From: Candidatus Sulfotelmatobacter sp.
Lineage (GTDB): Bacteria > Acidobacteriota > Terriglobia > Terriglobales > Acidobacteriaceae
Length of the DNA: 5,746 bases
Assembly (NCBI GenBank): GCA_030045935.1
Contig: JASIEN010000701.1
Span: forward strand, 1-5,746
Direction of reading: 5' to 3'
A program made the translations under genes and the position numbers. This document shows positions 1-5,746 of this stretch, one piece after another. Below the pieces are notes generated by a model. The model did not search any database. It saw only the letters and a list, made by a program, of their open reading frames with translations, and was not told the DNA's origin. The number at the start of each line of letters is the position of its first letter. The stretch's first letter is position 1.

Positions 1-1
1 G

Positions 2-3000
2 AAAAATCAGAGATCAGAAATCAGAAACCAACAATTTAAGAAGTGCTCCGTGACTCCGTGCCTCCGTGGTGGATTTCGTCTTCCTCTTCTCGTTTCTTCC
101 CGCGCGGGTTATCAGAATCTTTGCCGCCTGATTACAAAGATGAAGCTGCGCGCGAAAAAGGGCGAAGGCGCAGTCCGCGAAGAAGAGCTAGAAGAACATG
201 CAGAAGGATTAATTTGTTTGACTGGCGGCGCGGATGGCTTGCTGGCTGCGGCTTTGCGGCAAGGAGGCATGGAGGAAGCATATAGTCAAATCGACTGGCT
301 GACAGGAATTTTTGGCCATAAAAACGTTTACTTCGAACTGCAGCGCCATTTTCACCGTGACGAAGAAGCGCGCAACCGCGCCGCCCTTGAAATTGCACGG
401 TCGCTGAATCTGCCGCTGCTCGCAACCAATGGAGTTTGTTATGCCACGGCAAAAGATCGTGAACTTTGTGATGCCTTCACTGCCATTCGCCATCACCGCA
501 CATTGGCGACTGCCGGAAAACTTCTTTCCCGCAATTCCGAGCGTCATTTGAAGTCTCCGCAGGAAATGCAGCAGATTTTTTCTGATCTGCCGGAAGCGAT
601 CAGCAATACGCTCGAACTTTCTTCGCGACTTGAGTTCACGTTGAACGATCTGGGCTACGAATTTCCGCGCTATCCCGTGCCCGATGGCAAAAGCATGGAT
701 TCCTTTCTGCGCCACCACGCCTGGCAAGGTTTCCGCGATCGTTATGGAAAAACTAATTCCGACACACAAACTCGTGCCTGCCTTCAAATCGAAAAAGAAT
801 TGAAGCTGATCGAAAAACTCAAGCTTGCCGGATATTTTTTGATTGTGTGGGACCTGGTCCGCTATTGCCGCGAGCAAAATATTTTGGTGCAGGGACGCGG
901 ATCGGCCGCCAACAGTGCGGTTTGCTATTCGCTCGGCATTACAGCGGTCGATCCCATCCGAATGGAACTTTTGTTTGAGCGCTTTCTTTCCGAAGAACGC
1001 GGTGAGTGGCCCGATATCGATCTCGACCTGCCCAGCGGCGATGAGCGCGAAAAAGTGATTCAGTATCTTTATAAAAAATACGGAGACCGCGGCGCGGCGA
1101 TGACGGCAAACGTCATTACTTACCGCAATCGTATGGCCGCACGCGAAATGGGAAAGGCGCTGGGATTCGATGCCGACACGCTTGCCAAAATTTCTGCTGC
1201 CGTTGCCACCTGGGAATTTCGCGATGAGAACGACGCCCTTGACCGCCGCTTCCGCGACGCCGGCCTCGACCTCAGCCATCCGCGCCTGCGCAAATATTAT
1301 GAGCTTTGCCTGGCCGTGCAGGACATGCCACGCCATCTTGGGCAGCACTCAGGTGGCATGGTGATTTGCCAGGGACAGCTTGATTCTGTCGTGCCACTCG
1401 AACCCGCATCCATGCCCGGCCGCGTAGTCGTGCAGTGGGATAAAGAAGATTGCGCTGACATGGGCATCATCAAAGTCGACTTGCTCGGCCTGGGCATGAT
1501 GGCGGTGCTCAAGGAGTCGCTCGAACTGGTCCGCAAGCACTGTCACGAAGAAGTCGATCTGGCGCAGCTTCCGCAGGATGATCCAGAGGTTTATTCGGCT
1601 TTGCAGAAGGCCGACACGATTGGCTTGTTTCAAGTGGAAAGCCGCGCACAGATGGCATGCCTGCCGCGCCTGCAGCCAAAGCGCTTTTACGACATCGTGG
1701 TGCAGGTGGCGATCATTCGTCCGGGGCCGATTGTGGGGCAGATGGTGAATCCATTTTTGCAGCGGCGTCAGGGAAGAGAAGAAGTTAGTTATCCGCATCC
1801 CTCGCTTGAACCGGTTCTCAAACGCACCCTGGGTGTTCCTCTTTTTCAGGAACAATTGCTGCGCATGGCGATGGTTGTCGCCAATTTTTCCGGTGGCGAG
1901 GCGGAAGACTTGCGCCGAGCCATGGGCTTTAAACGATCAGAAACACGCATGAAGGCAATCGAAGCTCGGCTACGCGAAGGAATGACGCAGAACGGAATTT
2001 CTCCCAAAGCCCAAGAAGAAATTATTTTGTCAATCACTTCATTCGCTCTCTATGGATTTCCCGAATCGCATGCTGCCAGCTTCGCGCTGATCGCCTACGC
2101 GAGCGCATATTTGAAGTGCCGCTATCTGGCCGCGTTTACTGCTGCGCTGCTCAATAATCAGCCGATGGGATTTTATTCTCCTGCGACCATTGTGAAAGAC
2201 GCGCAGCGGCATGGATTGAAAGTGCTGCCCGTGGATGTGACGCGATCGGAGTGGCAGTGCACGTTGGAAGAACCGAGTATCGAGTATCGAGTACCAAGTG
2301 AAAACGTTTCATCTCCAAAACATTGGTTTTACTCGCGACTCGCAACTCGGCACTCGATACTGGCAATGCGGCTGGGCCTGCGTTACGTCCGTGGCCTGCG
2401 CGAAGAAGCCGCCAAAGCTCTCGTACGCGAGCGTGAGCTTTCTCCATTCACTTCCATTCACGATCTCACGCGCCGTGTGCCTGAACTGCGCAAAGACGAA
2501 CTGACTACGCTTGCCGAAATCGGCGCTTTGAATGCAGTTGCGAGTACCGAGTACCGAGTACCGAGTAAAGCAGGGACTACTCGCAACCCGTTACTCAGTA
2601 CTCGCGACTTGTTTCACCGCCGCGACGCGCTCTGGCAAGTGGAGTGTGTCGTGCATCCCTCCGGCCCGCTGCTCGAGCAGCAATCCGAGCCGGATGCGCC
2701 CTCTCCACTCAAGCGCATGAATCATGAAGAGCGCCTGGTCGCTGACTTCCGTGGCACTGGGATGACTGTCGGTCCGCATCCCATGGCGTATCGGCGTGAG
2801 TGGCTCAATGCCATGGGCATTCGTCGCGCTATCGAACTGCGCAACCTTCCCACCGGCAAACGCCTGCGCATCGGCGGCAGTGTGATCGTCCGCCAGCGTC
2901 CCGGCACCGCGAAAGGATTTGTCTTTATCAGTCTGGAAGATGAAACCGGGGTCGCCAACGCCATCGTTACCCCCGATCTTTTTCATCAGAATCGTTTGCT

Positions 3001-3133
3001 GTTGACCTCAGAGCGGTTTCTGGCCATCGAAGGAATTTTGCAAAACCAGGACAACGTGATTTCAGTGAAAGCCGAACGCGTACTGCCGTTGTTCGTCACT
3101 AAAGCGGAACCTGTCTCACATGATTTTCATTAA
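2..3133 (+). CDS. dnaE2: Error-prone DNA polymerase III alpha subunit DnaE2 (ImuC), 5' end outside window
   Basis: This is a translesion/SOS-mutagenesis DNA polymerase of the C-family. In other bacteria it acts with ImuA/ImuB and the sliding clamp in damage-induced mutagenesis (family knowledge). Numbering 1043 visible residues from the codon at position 2: the remainder of the PHP domain runs from about 25 (RLPLLV, GYQNLCRLIT) to 165. The polymerase motif PDIDLDL carries Asp340 and Asp342. DnaE2-typical HLGQHSGGMVIC and VVVQWDKEDCADMGIIKVDLLGLG follow, with the third catalytic Asp at 493. Next come GFPESHAASFALIAYASAYLK, an HhH region at about 788-846, an OB fold at about 950-1020 and the C-terminal SHDFH. 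The first part of the PHP domain, roughly 80 residues including the usual HxH, is missing because the frame is open to the window edge, so the GTG at 50 is only an internal codon. Three repeat-derived stretches interrupt it in frame at residues 1-24, about 758-787 and about 847-871. With all catalytic residues and no stop it is probably functional. No imuA or imuB is visible. Confidence 0.95.
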   Translation, partial: KNQRSEIRNQQFKKCSVTPCLRGGFRLPLLVSSRAGYQNLCRLITKMKLRAKKGEGAVREEELEEHAEGLICLTGGADGLLAAALRQGGMEEAYSQIDWLTGIFGHKNVYFELQRHFHRDEEARNRAALEIARSLNLPLLATNGVCYATAKDRELCDAFTAIRHHRTLATAGKLLSRNSERHLKSPQEMQQIFSDLPEAISNTLELSSRLEFTLNDLGYEFPRYPVPDGKSMDSFLRHHAWQGFRDRYGKTNSDTQTRACLQIEKELKLIEKLKLAGYFLIVWDLVRYCREQNILVQGRGSAANSAVCYSLGITAVDPIRMELLFERFLSEERGEWPDIDLDLPSGDEREKVIQYLYKKYGDRGAAMTANVITYRNRMAAREMGKALGFDADTLAKISAAVATWEFRDENDALDRRFRDAGLDLSHPRLRKYYELCLAVQDMPRHLGQHSGGMVICQGQLDSVVPLEPASMPGRVVVQWDKEDCADMGIIKVDLLGLGMMAVLKESLELVRKHCHEEVDLAQLPQDDPEVYSALQKADTIGLFQVESRAQMACLPRLQPKRFYDIVVQVAIIRPGPIVGQMVNPFLQRRQGREEVSYPHPSLEPVLKRTLGVPLFQEQLLRMAMVVANFSGGEAEDLRRAMGFKRSETRMKAIEARLREGMTQNGISPKAQEEIILSITSFALYGFPESHAASFALIAYASAYLKCRYLAAFTAALLNNQPMGFYSPATIVKDAQRHGLKVLPVDVTRSEWQCTLEEPSIEYRVPSENVSSPKHWFYSRLATRHSILAMRLGLRYVRGLREEAAKALVRERELSPFTSIHDLTRRVPELRKDELTTLAEIGALNAVASTEYRVPSKAGTTRNPLLSTRDLFHRRDALWQVECVVHPSGPLLEQQSEPDAPSPLKRMNHEERLVADFRGTGMTVGPHPMAYRREWLNAMGIRRAIELRNLPTGKRLRIGGSVIVRQRPGTAKGFVFISLEDETGVANAIVTPDLFHQNRLLLTSERFLAIEGILQNQDNVISVKAERVLPLFVTKAEPVSHDFH
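6..26 (+). repeat. Tandem heptamer array ATCAGAR x3 inside dnaE2
   Basis: Three head-to-tail heptamers are seen: ATCAGAG, ATCAGAA, ATCAGAA. They lie in the dnaE2 frame and encode low-complexity residues (KNQRSEIRNQQ) where the PHP domain should have conserved sequence. The array may continue to the left of the window. No inverted partner (TTCTGAT) is found in the visible flank. Confidence 0.8.
45..68 (+). repeat. Tandem octamer array NCTCCGTG x3 inside dnaE2
   Basis: Three head-to-tail octamers are seen: GCTCCGTG, ACTCCGTG, CCTCCGTG, followed by GTGG. Read in the dnaE2 frame they give CSVTPCLRGG, directly before the conserved FRLPLLV...GYQNLCRLIT block. Together with the heptamers at 6-26 this forms an insertion of at least about 70 bases with no stop codon. 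Similar CTCCGTG-type strings recur in intergenic DNA of some environmental bacteria, as I recall; I could not check this. Confidence 0.8.
2272..2365 (+). repeat. Inverted heptamer hairpin element 1, in frame within dnaE2
   Basis: The left arm has four NNCGAGT heptamers (2272-2278, 2279-2285, 2286-2292 and a degenerate copy at 2293-2299). A 31-base AT-rich spacer follows. The right arm has five inverted heptamers ACTCGNN (2331-2358, the last at 2359-2365 degenerate). The arms can pair as an imperfect stem. In the dnaE2 frame it encodes about residues 758-787, including EYRVPS and SRLATRHSIL. Homologues, as I recall them, run directly from SxWxCTLE to ALRLGLRYV at this point, so about 30 codons look inserted. 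Confidence 0.85.
2539..2613 (+). repeat. Inverted heptamer hairpin element 2, in frame within dnaE2
   Basis: The left arm has four heptamers, TGCGAGT then ACCGAGT three times (2539-2566). The spacer is 12 bases. The right arm has five inverted heptamers (ACTCGCA, ACCCGTT, ACTCAGT, ACTCGCG, degenerate ACTTGTT; 2579-2613). It has the same 4+5 architecture and unit as element 1. In frame it encodes STEYRVPS and TTRNPLLSTRD, inserted between the conserved EIGALNA and HRRDALWQ blocks, which lie nearly adjacent in typical DnaE2 proteins. Confidence 0.85.
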
Positions 3134-3134
3134 C

Positions 3135-4250
3135 TCAGCTTCCGCAACGCTGCTCATACTGCGCGATGATGTAATGGTCGGTCATGCCGGCGATGTAGTC
3201 GCAAATCACGCGCGGCAATGATTCCTGCTCCGCTTTTTCTCGGTAGCTCGAAGGCAGGGCCGAAGGATTCTCCATCCAGAACGCGAATAGCTCGGTGACG
3301 ATGCGTTCTGCGTCCTCTTTTTCCCCCGCTAATGATGGGCTGTAATAGAGGTTGCCATAGAGGAACTCTTTGATCTGCCTGCGTTCCATATCCACTTCGA
3401 CGCTGAAAGCGGCAAGCCGCTCACGGTGCCGGCGTACATCAGACAGATCTTTTATTTCCGCCTTTTCCACACGTGTTTGCGTGTTCGAGATCAGATCATC
3501 TGCGAACTGGTTCAAAACGCGCCTGACGGTTTCGTTGAACTTCAGCTTGTCTGGAACATCGGGATAAATCTGTTCGACCTCGCGGAAGAAACGATCAAAC
3601 ACAGGAACTCCAGACCGAATCTGATCCAGCGTGAGCAGATGCGCTTCGTAGCCGTCGTCCAGATCGGCGGTGTCGTAGCCAATTTCGTCGGTCAGATCGA
3701 TAAGCTGCGCTTCGAGTGGGGGCCGCTGATCGAGCAGGTATTCGGCCAATTCCGGATGCTCGACTGCATCATAATCGCGCGAATGCTTGATAATTCCCTC
3801 GCGCACTTCAAACGTCAGGTTCAAACCGTGAAAAGCAGCGTAGCGCTGCTCGAAATCTTCGACGATGCGCAGGGCGTGCAGGTTGTGGTCGAAAAAAAGT
3901 CCCTGGGCGCGCATGGCCGCATCCAGCGCTTTTTCACCGGCATGGCCGAAGGGAGGATGGCCGATGTCGTGCACCAGAGCGAGTGCCTCGGCGAGATCGA
4001 CATTCAGTCCCAGCGCGCCCGCGATCGTCCGCGTGATCTGCGAGACCTCGATAGTGTGCGTCAGCCGGTTGCGAAAGTGATCGGAGTAGCGGCGCGTGAA
4101 GACCTGGGTCTTTGCCTCGAGGCGGCGAAAGGCGCGGGCGTGGATTACGCGGTCGCGGTCGCGTTGAAAGTCGTTGCGATATGCGTGCTTCGGCTCGGGG
4201 AAGCGGCGTCCGCGGGAGTCTTCCACGTACACCGCGTAGCCGGCCAGCAT
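3135..4250 (-). CDS. dgt: Deoxyguanosinetriphosphate triphosphohydrolase-like protein (HD-domain dNTPase)
   Basis: This is a cytoplasmic HD-superfamily enzyme expected to cleave dGTP (or dNTPs more broadly) to the deoxynucleoside and triphosphate. The family signature opens the protein: DSRGRRFPEP, AYRNDFQRDRDRVIHARAFRRLEAKTQVF (residues 11-51). The metal site is intact: His65 in NRLTHTIEVSQ, His94-Asp95 in VHDIGHPPFGH, and an Asp at about 188 in IDLTDEIGYDTADLDDG. The C-terminal VICDYIAGMTDHYI is also typical. At 371 residues it matches the shorter Dgt-like subfamily rather than the roughly 505-residue E. coli Dgt, so substrate preference is uncertain. The ATG at 4250 is the first start after in-frame stops just upstream (TGA and TAA within 15 bases); no strong Shine-Dalgarno sequence is seen. 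It converges on dnaE2 with one base between the stop codons. Confidence 0.93.
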   Translation of the reverse strand: MLAGYAVYVEDSRGRRFPEPKHAYRNDFQRDRDRVIHARAFRRLEAKTQVFTRRYSDHFRNRLTHTIEVSQITRTIAGALGLNVDLAEALALVHDIGHPPFGHAGEKALDAAMRAQGLFFDHNLHALRIVEDFEQRYAAFHGLNLTFEVREGIIKHSRDYDAVEHPELAEYLLDQRPPLEAQLIDLTDEIGYDTADLDDGYEAHLLTLDQIRSGVPVFDRFFREVEQIYPDVPDKLKFNETVRRVLNQFADDLISNTQTRVEKAEIKDLSDVRRHRERLAAFSVEVDMERRQIKEFLYGNLYYSPSLAGEKEDAERIVTELFAFWMENPSALPSSYREKAEQESLPRVICDYIAGMTDHYIIAQYEQRCGS

Positions 4251-4433
4251 GCGAAGAGTTTATCAGCTTGAGCCATTCACTGGTACCACACCGATTTTTC
4301 TGACGAAATTCTGTAGAAAAGCTAGGCCAAATCCTTTGTGTCTACCACCTTTGCCGGCGCGAATCTAATTGAGAATGATAACGCCTCCTTCAGTCGGAAT
4401 TTTGATGATTACATTGCCATAATGGAATGAGCG
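4251..4433. other. Divergent intergenic region between dgt and the barrel protein gene
   Basis: This 183-bp region is AT-richer than its neighbours and must carry the promoters of both divergent genes. Visible elements are the perfect palindrome TGGTACCA (4281-4288), an inverted TTTTCT/AGAAAA pair (4296-4301 and 4315-4320), the Fur-like half site at 4369-4383 and a CATAAT at 4418-4423 that could be a -10 hexamer for the + strand. No convincing -35 partner at 16-18 bases was found, and no small gene. Confidence 0.5.
4369..4383 (+). promoter_or_regulatory. Weak Fur-like half site upstream of the outer-membrane protein gene
   Basis: TTGAGAATGATAACG contains TGAGAAT followed by GATAA, close to the left half of the classical Fur 7-1-7 motif (TGATAATnATTATCA); the right half matches poorly. 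Its place about 50 bases before an exported protein/oxidase operon makes metal control conceivable. It could equally be chance in an AT-rich stretch. Confidence 0.2.
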
Positions 4434-5339
4434 ATGGTTATCAACAATATCAAAGCAGAGGCAGCGGCGGTGAAAACTTTCCGTGTGCTGCTCGGCCTGT
4501 TGCTGAGTCTGTTGTGGGGTTCGGTTGGCATCACGCAGGCGCAGGACAATTATGAAATACAGGTTTACCCATCGGAAACAATGACGCCAAAGACACTCCT
4601 GGTCGAACTGCACAGCAATTTTACGGTGGAAGGCAGCACAACAACCGAGTTCGGCATGCTGCCTACCGAGCACCAGGAGCATGAGACGATCGAACGGACG
4701 CAAGGAATCAACGACTGGTCAGAAATCGGCCTGTATATCTTCACCGCAGAAAAGAGCGGCAATGGCATTCAGTGGGTCGGCGACCACATACGCCCTCGCG
4801 TCAGGATTCCCCCGCGCTGGCATTGGCCGGTGGGCATCAGCCTCTCGACCGAGTTCGGATATGCCCAGCCTGCTTTCTCCAATCCAACCTGGTCGTGGCA
4901 GATCATGCCGATTGTAGATAAAGCCATGGGCCGCTGGTATTGGTCAGTGAACGGAACGATGGTGTGGGACATCCATGTTCTGCCGCCACCGCCGAAGTTT
5001 ACGGCCGAGCAGCGGCAAACTTATTACCGCGATGTGGCTCCGCGCGGAGTGACTTTCGGCCCGGCTGCCACGCTGACCTATGCGCCCTCGAAATATTACA
5101 ATTTCGGCGTTGAGTATTATTCCTACTACGGACAGTGGGGAGATTTTGTGTCTCTGCACAATCAGCAGCAGCAATTCTTTCCCGTGATCAATCTGTTCGT
5201 TTCGCCCAAGTGGGAGATCAATTTCGGAGCGGGCTGGGGCGCAACGGCAGGCACAGACCACTTGATCGTGAAGTGCATTATCGGGCGCTCCTTTGACTGG
5301 TCTCACAATCGCGCCGGCAGCTCAAAGAGCATGCAGTAA
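4434..5339 (+). CDS. Secreted outer-membrane beta-barrel protein of unknown function
   Basis: I do not recognise a named family. The 301-residue product has a lysine/arginine-preceded hydrophobic core (residues 14-31, VKTFRVLLGLLLSLLW) and a plausible signal-peptidase site near TQA|QDN (residue 36). The mature part starts DNYEIQVYPSETM and VELHSNF. It then alternates aromatic-rich strand-like segments (WHWPVGISLSTEFGYAQP, WYWSVNGTMVWDI, FGPAATLTYAP, YYNFGVEYYSYYGQWGDF, PVINLFVSPKWEINFGAGWG) with polar loops, one holding PPPP. This pattern is typical of an outer-membrane barrel of perhaps 10-12 strands. The last strand may end at GRSF (about 287), leaving a 14-residue tail. The longest ATG start is given; the GTG at 4470 is a credible alternative. 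It probably forms an operon with the multicopper oxidase 16 bases downstream, suggesting a role in metal handling or substrate passage, which is inference only. Confidence 0.85.
   Translation: MVINNIKAEAAAVKTFRVLLGLLLSLLWGSVGITQAQDNYEIQVYPSETMTPKTLLVELHSNFTVEGSTTTEFGMLPTEHQEHETIERTQGINDWSEIGLYIFTAEKSGNGIQWVGDHIRPRVRIPPRWHWPVGISLSTEFGYAQPAFSNPTWSWQIMPIVDKAMGRWYWSVNGTMVWDIHVLPPPPKFTAEQRQTYYRDVAPRGVTFGPAATLTYAPSKYYNFGVEYYSYYGQWGDFVSLHNQQQQFFPVINLFVSPKWEINFGAGWGATAGTDHLIVKCIIGRSFDWSHNRAGSSKSMQ
4457..4461 (+). promoter_or_regulatory. Possible ribosome binding site for an internal GTG start at 4470
   Basis: AGAGG ends 8 bases before an in-frame GTG at 4470-4472. Starting there gives a compact signal peptide beginning MKTFRVLLGLLLSLLW. 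Starting at the ATG at 4434 instead adds a 12-residue leader with an acidic residue before the hydrophobic core. The upstream ATG has only a GGA at 4424-4426. The site therefore bears on which start is used. Confidence 0.4.
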
Positions 5340-5355
5340 CTCGGAATAGTTTTTT

Positions 5356-5746
5356 ATGAATCGCCGCACGTTTATCGCTCAGGCGGGAGCGGCCTTGGCC
5401 GGCGCAACCCTGGCGCCCGCATTTGGCTGGACGCAAAGCCAACCCGACGTAAAACTGGAAATCGCGCCTTTGGATCTGGAAATCGCGCCCGGCAAAATAG
5501 TCCACACGGTTACCTATAACGGCCGCGTTCCCGGCCCGCTGATTCGCTGGCCGGAAGGCAAGCCGATTATTGTCGACGTGGTCAATCGCACGACTGTAGC
5601 GGAAATCGTCCACTGGCACGGGTTTGAAATTCCTTCAGAAATGGATGGCGCGGCAGAAGAAGGCAGCCCAATGATCCCGCCCGGCGGCCAATTTCGCTAC
5701 ACATTCACGCCGCGGCCAGCCGGATTCCGCTGGTATCATACCCACG
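5356..5746 (+). CDS. Tat-exported multicopper oxidase, N-terminal part (cut by window edge)
   Basis: This is the first 130 codons of a laccase/CopA-type multicopper oxidase, a periplasmic enzyme that couples substrate or metal oxidation to oxygen reduction (family knowledge). The start is ATG at 5356, 16 bases after the barrel gene's stop, with a weak GGAATA upstream. The N-terminus NRRTFIAQAGAALAGATLAPAF is a twin-arginine signal, fitting export of a folded, copper-loaded protein. The first cupredoxin domain follows: TYNGRVPGPLIRWPEGKPIIVDVVNRT, then HWHG (His86, His88) and WYHTH (His128, His130). These are the four N-terminal ligands of the type 2/type 3 trinuclear copper site, and all are intact. 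The C-terminal type 1 copper motif lies beyond the window, so the subclass (laccase, CopA/CueO-like, or nitrite-reductase-like) cannot be settled. Confidence 0.92.
   Translation, partial: MNRRTFIAQAGAALAGATLAPAFGWTQSQPDVKLEIAPLDLEIAPGKIVHTVTYNGRVPGPLIRWPEGKPIIVDVVNRTTVAEIVHWHGFEIPSEMDGAAEEGSPMIPPGGQFRYTFTPRPAGFRWYHTH

Noticed and set aside
50..52. GTG at 50 as the real start of dnaE2
   Set aside because: It falls inside a tandem octamer repeat, the frame stays open to base 2, and the PHP N-terminus would be missing.
209..1348. 379-codon open frame on the minus strand within dnaE2
   Set aside because: It lies wholly antisense to strongly conserved polymerase motifs and its translation shows no recognisable domain. 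It is a codon-bias shadow.
2272..2613. CRISPR array
   Set aside because: The units are 7 bp, contiguous and in inverted arms inside a coding gene. There are no 25-40 bp repeats with unique spacers.
2272..2613. Frameshifted or pseudogenised dnaE2 caused by the insertions
   Set aside because: Conserved blocks before, between and after the insertions are all in one frame and run to the normal C-terminus.
3426..4271. 281-codon open frame on the plus strand opposite dgt
   Set aside because: It covers the dgt HD domain in antisense with no family features. The minus-strand protein has the full metal site, so this is a shadow.
4281..4288. TGGTACCA as an operator
   Set aside because: It is a single 8-bp palindrome with no extended symmetry or second copy, so chance is adequate.
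5340..5355. Terminator between the barrel and oxidase genes (T-run at 5350-5355)
   Set aside because: The T-run has no GC hairpin before it, and the 16-bp gap fits co-transcription.

Overview
The window reads as chromosomal DNA from a Gram-negative bacterium, most likely an acidobacterium. That inference rests on the wording of the DnaE2 and outer-membrane proteins and on the short tandem repeats, as recalled; no search was run. It holds four protein genes and no RNA genes: a 5'-truncated dnaE2 (left edge to 3133, +), a dgt-type dNTP triphosphohydrolase (4250 to 3135, -), a secreted outer-membrane beta-barrel protein (4434 to 5339, +) and the first 130 codons of a Tat-exported multicopper oxidase (5356 to the right edge, +).

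Left region (1-3133). This is an error-prone DNA polymerase III alpha subunit, DnaE2/ImuC. The polymerase catalytic aspartates, the helix-hairpin-helix (HhH) region, the OB fold and the family's SHDF-type C-terminus are all present. The start of its PHP domain lies outside the window. The reading frame is open to the first bases, so the GTG at 50 is not a real start. The most striking feature of the window is that this otherwise conserved protein is interrupted in frame by repeat DNA at three places. One is a pair of tandem 7-mer and 8-mer arrays in the PHP domain (6-68). The other two are hairpin elements built from heptamers NNCGAGT, a spacer, then inverted heptamers ACTCGNN (2272-2365 and 2539-2613). 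The two hairpins have the same 4+5 unit layout, encode the same peptide EYRVPS, and bracket the HhH module.

Middle region (3135-4250). dgt runs toward dnaE2 and the two stop codons are one base apart. An enzyme that hydrolyses dNTPs therefore sits beside a mutagenic polymerase. This is suggestive but not evidence of a functional link. A 183-bp divergent intergenic region (4251-4433) separates dgt from the right-hand operon and holds a weak Fur-like half site and possible promoter elements.

Right region (4434-5746). The outer-membrane protein and the multicopper oxidase are co-directional, 16 bp apart, and probably co-transcribed. Both products leave the cytoplasm, one by a Sec signal peptide and the other by a twin-arginine signal. 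The pair suggests a periplasm/outer-membrane metal-handling or oxidase system, loosely like CopA/CopB, but the barrel protein is not one I can assign to a named family.
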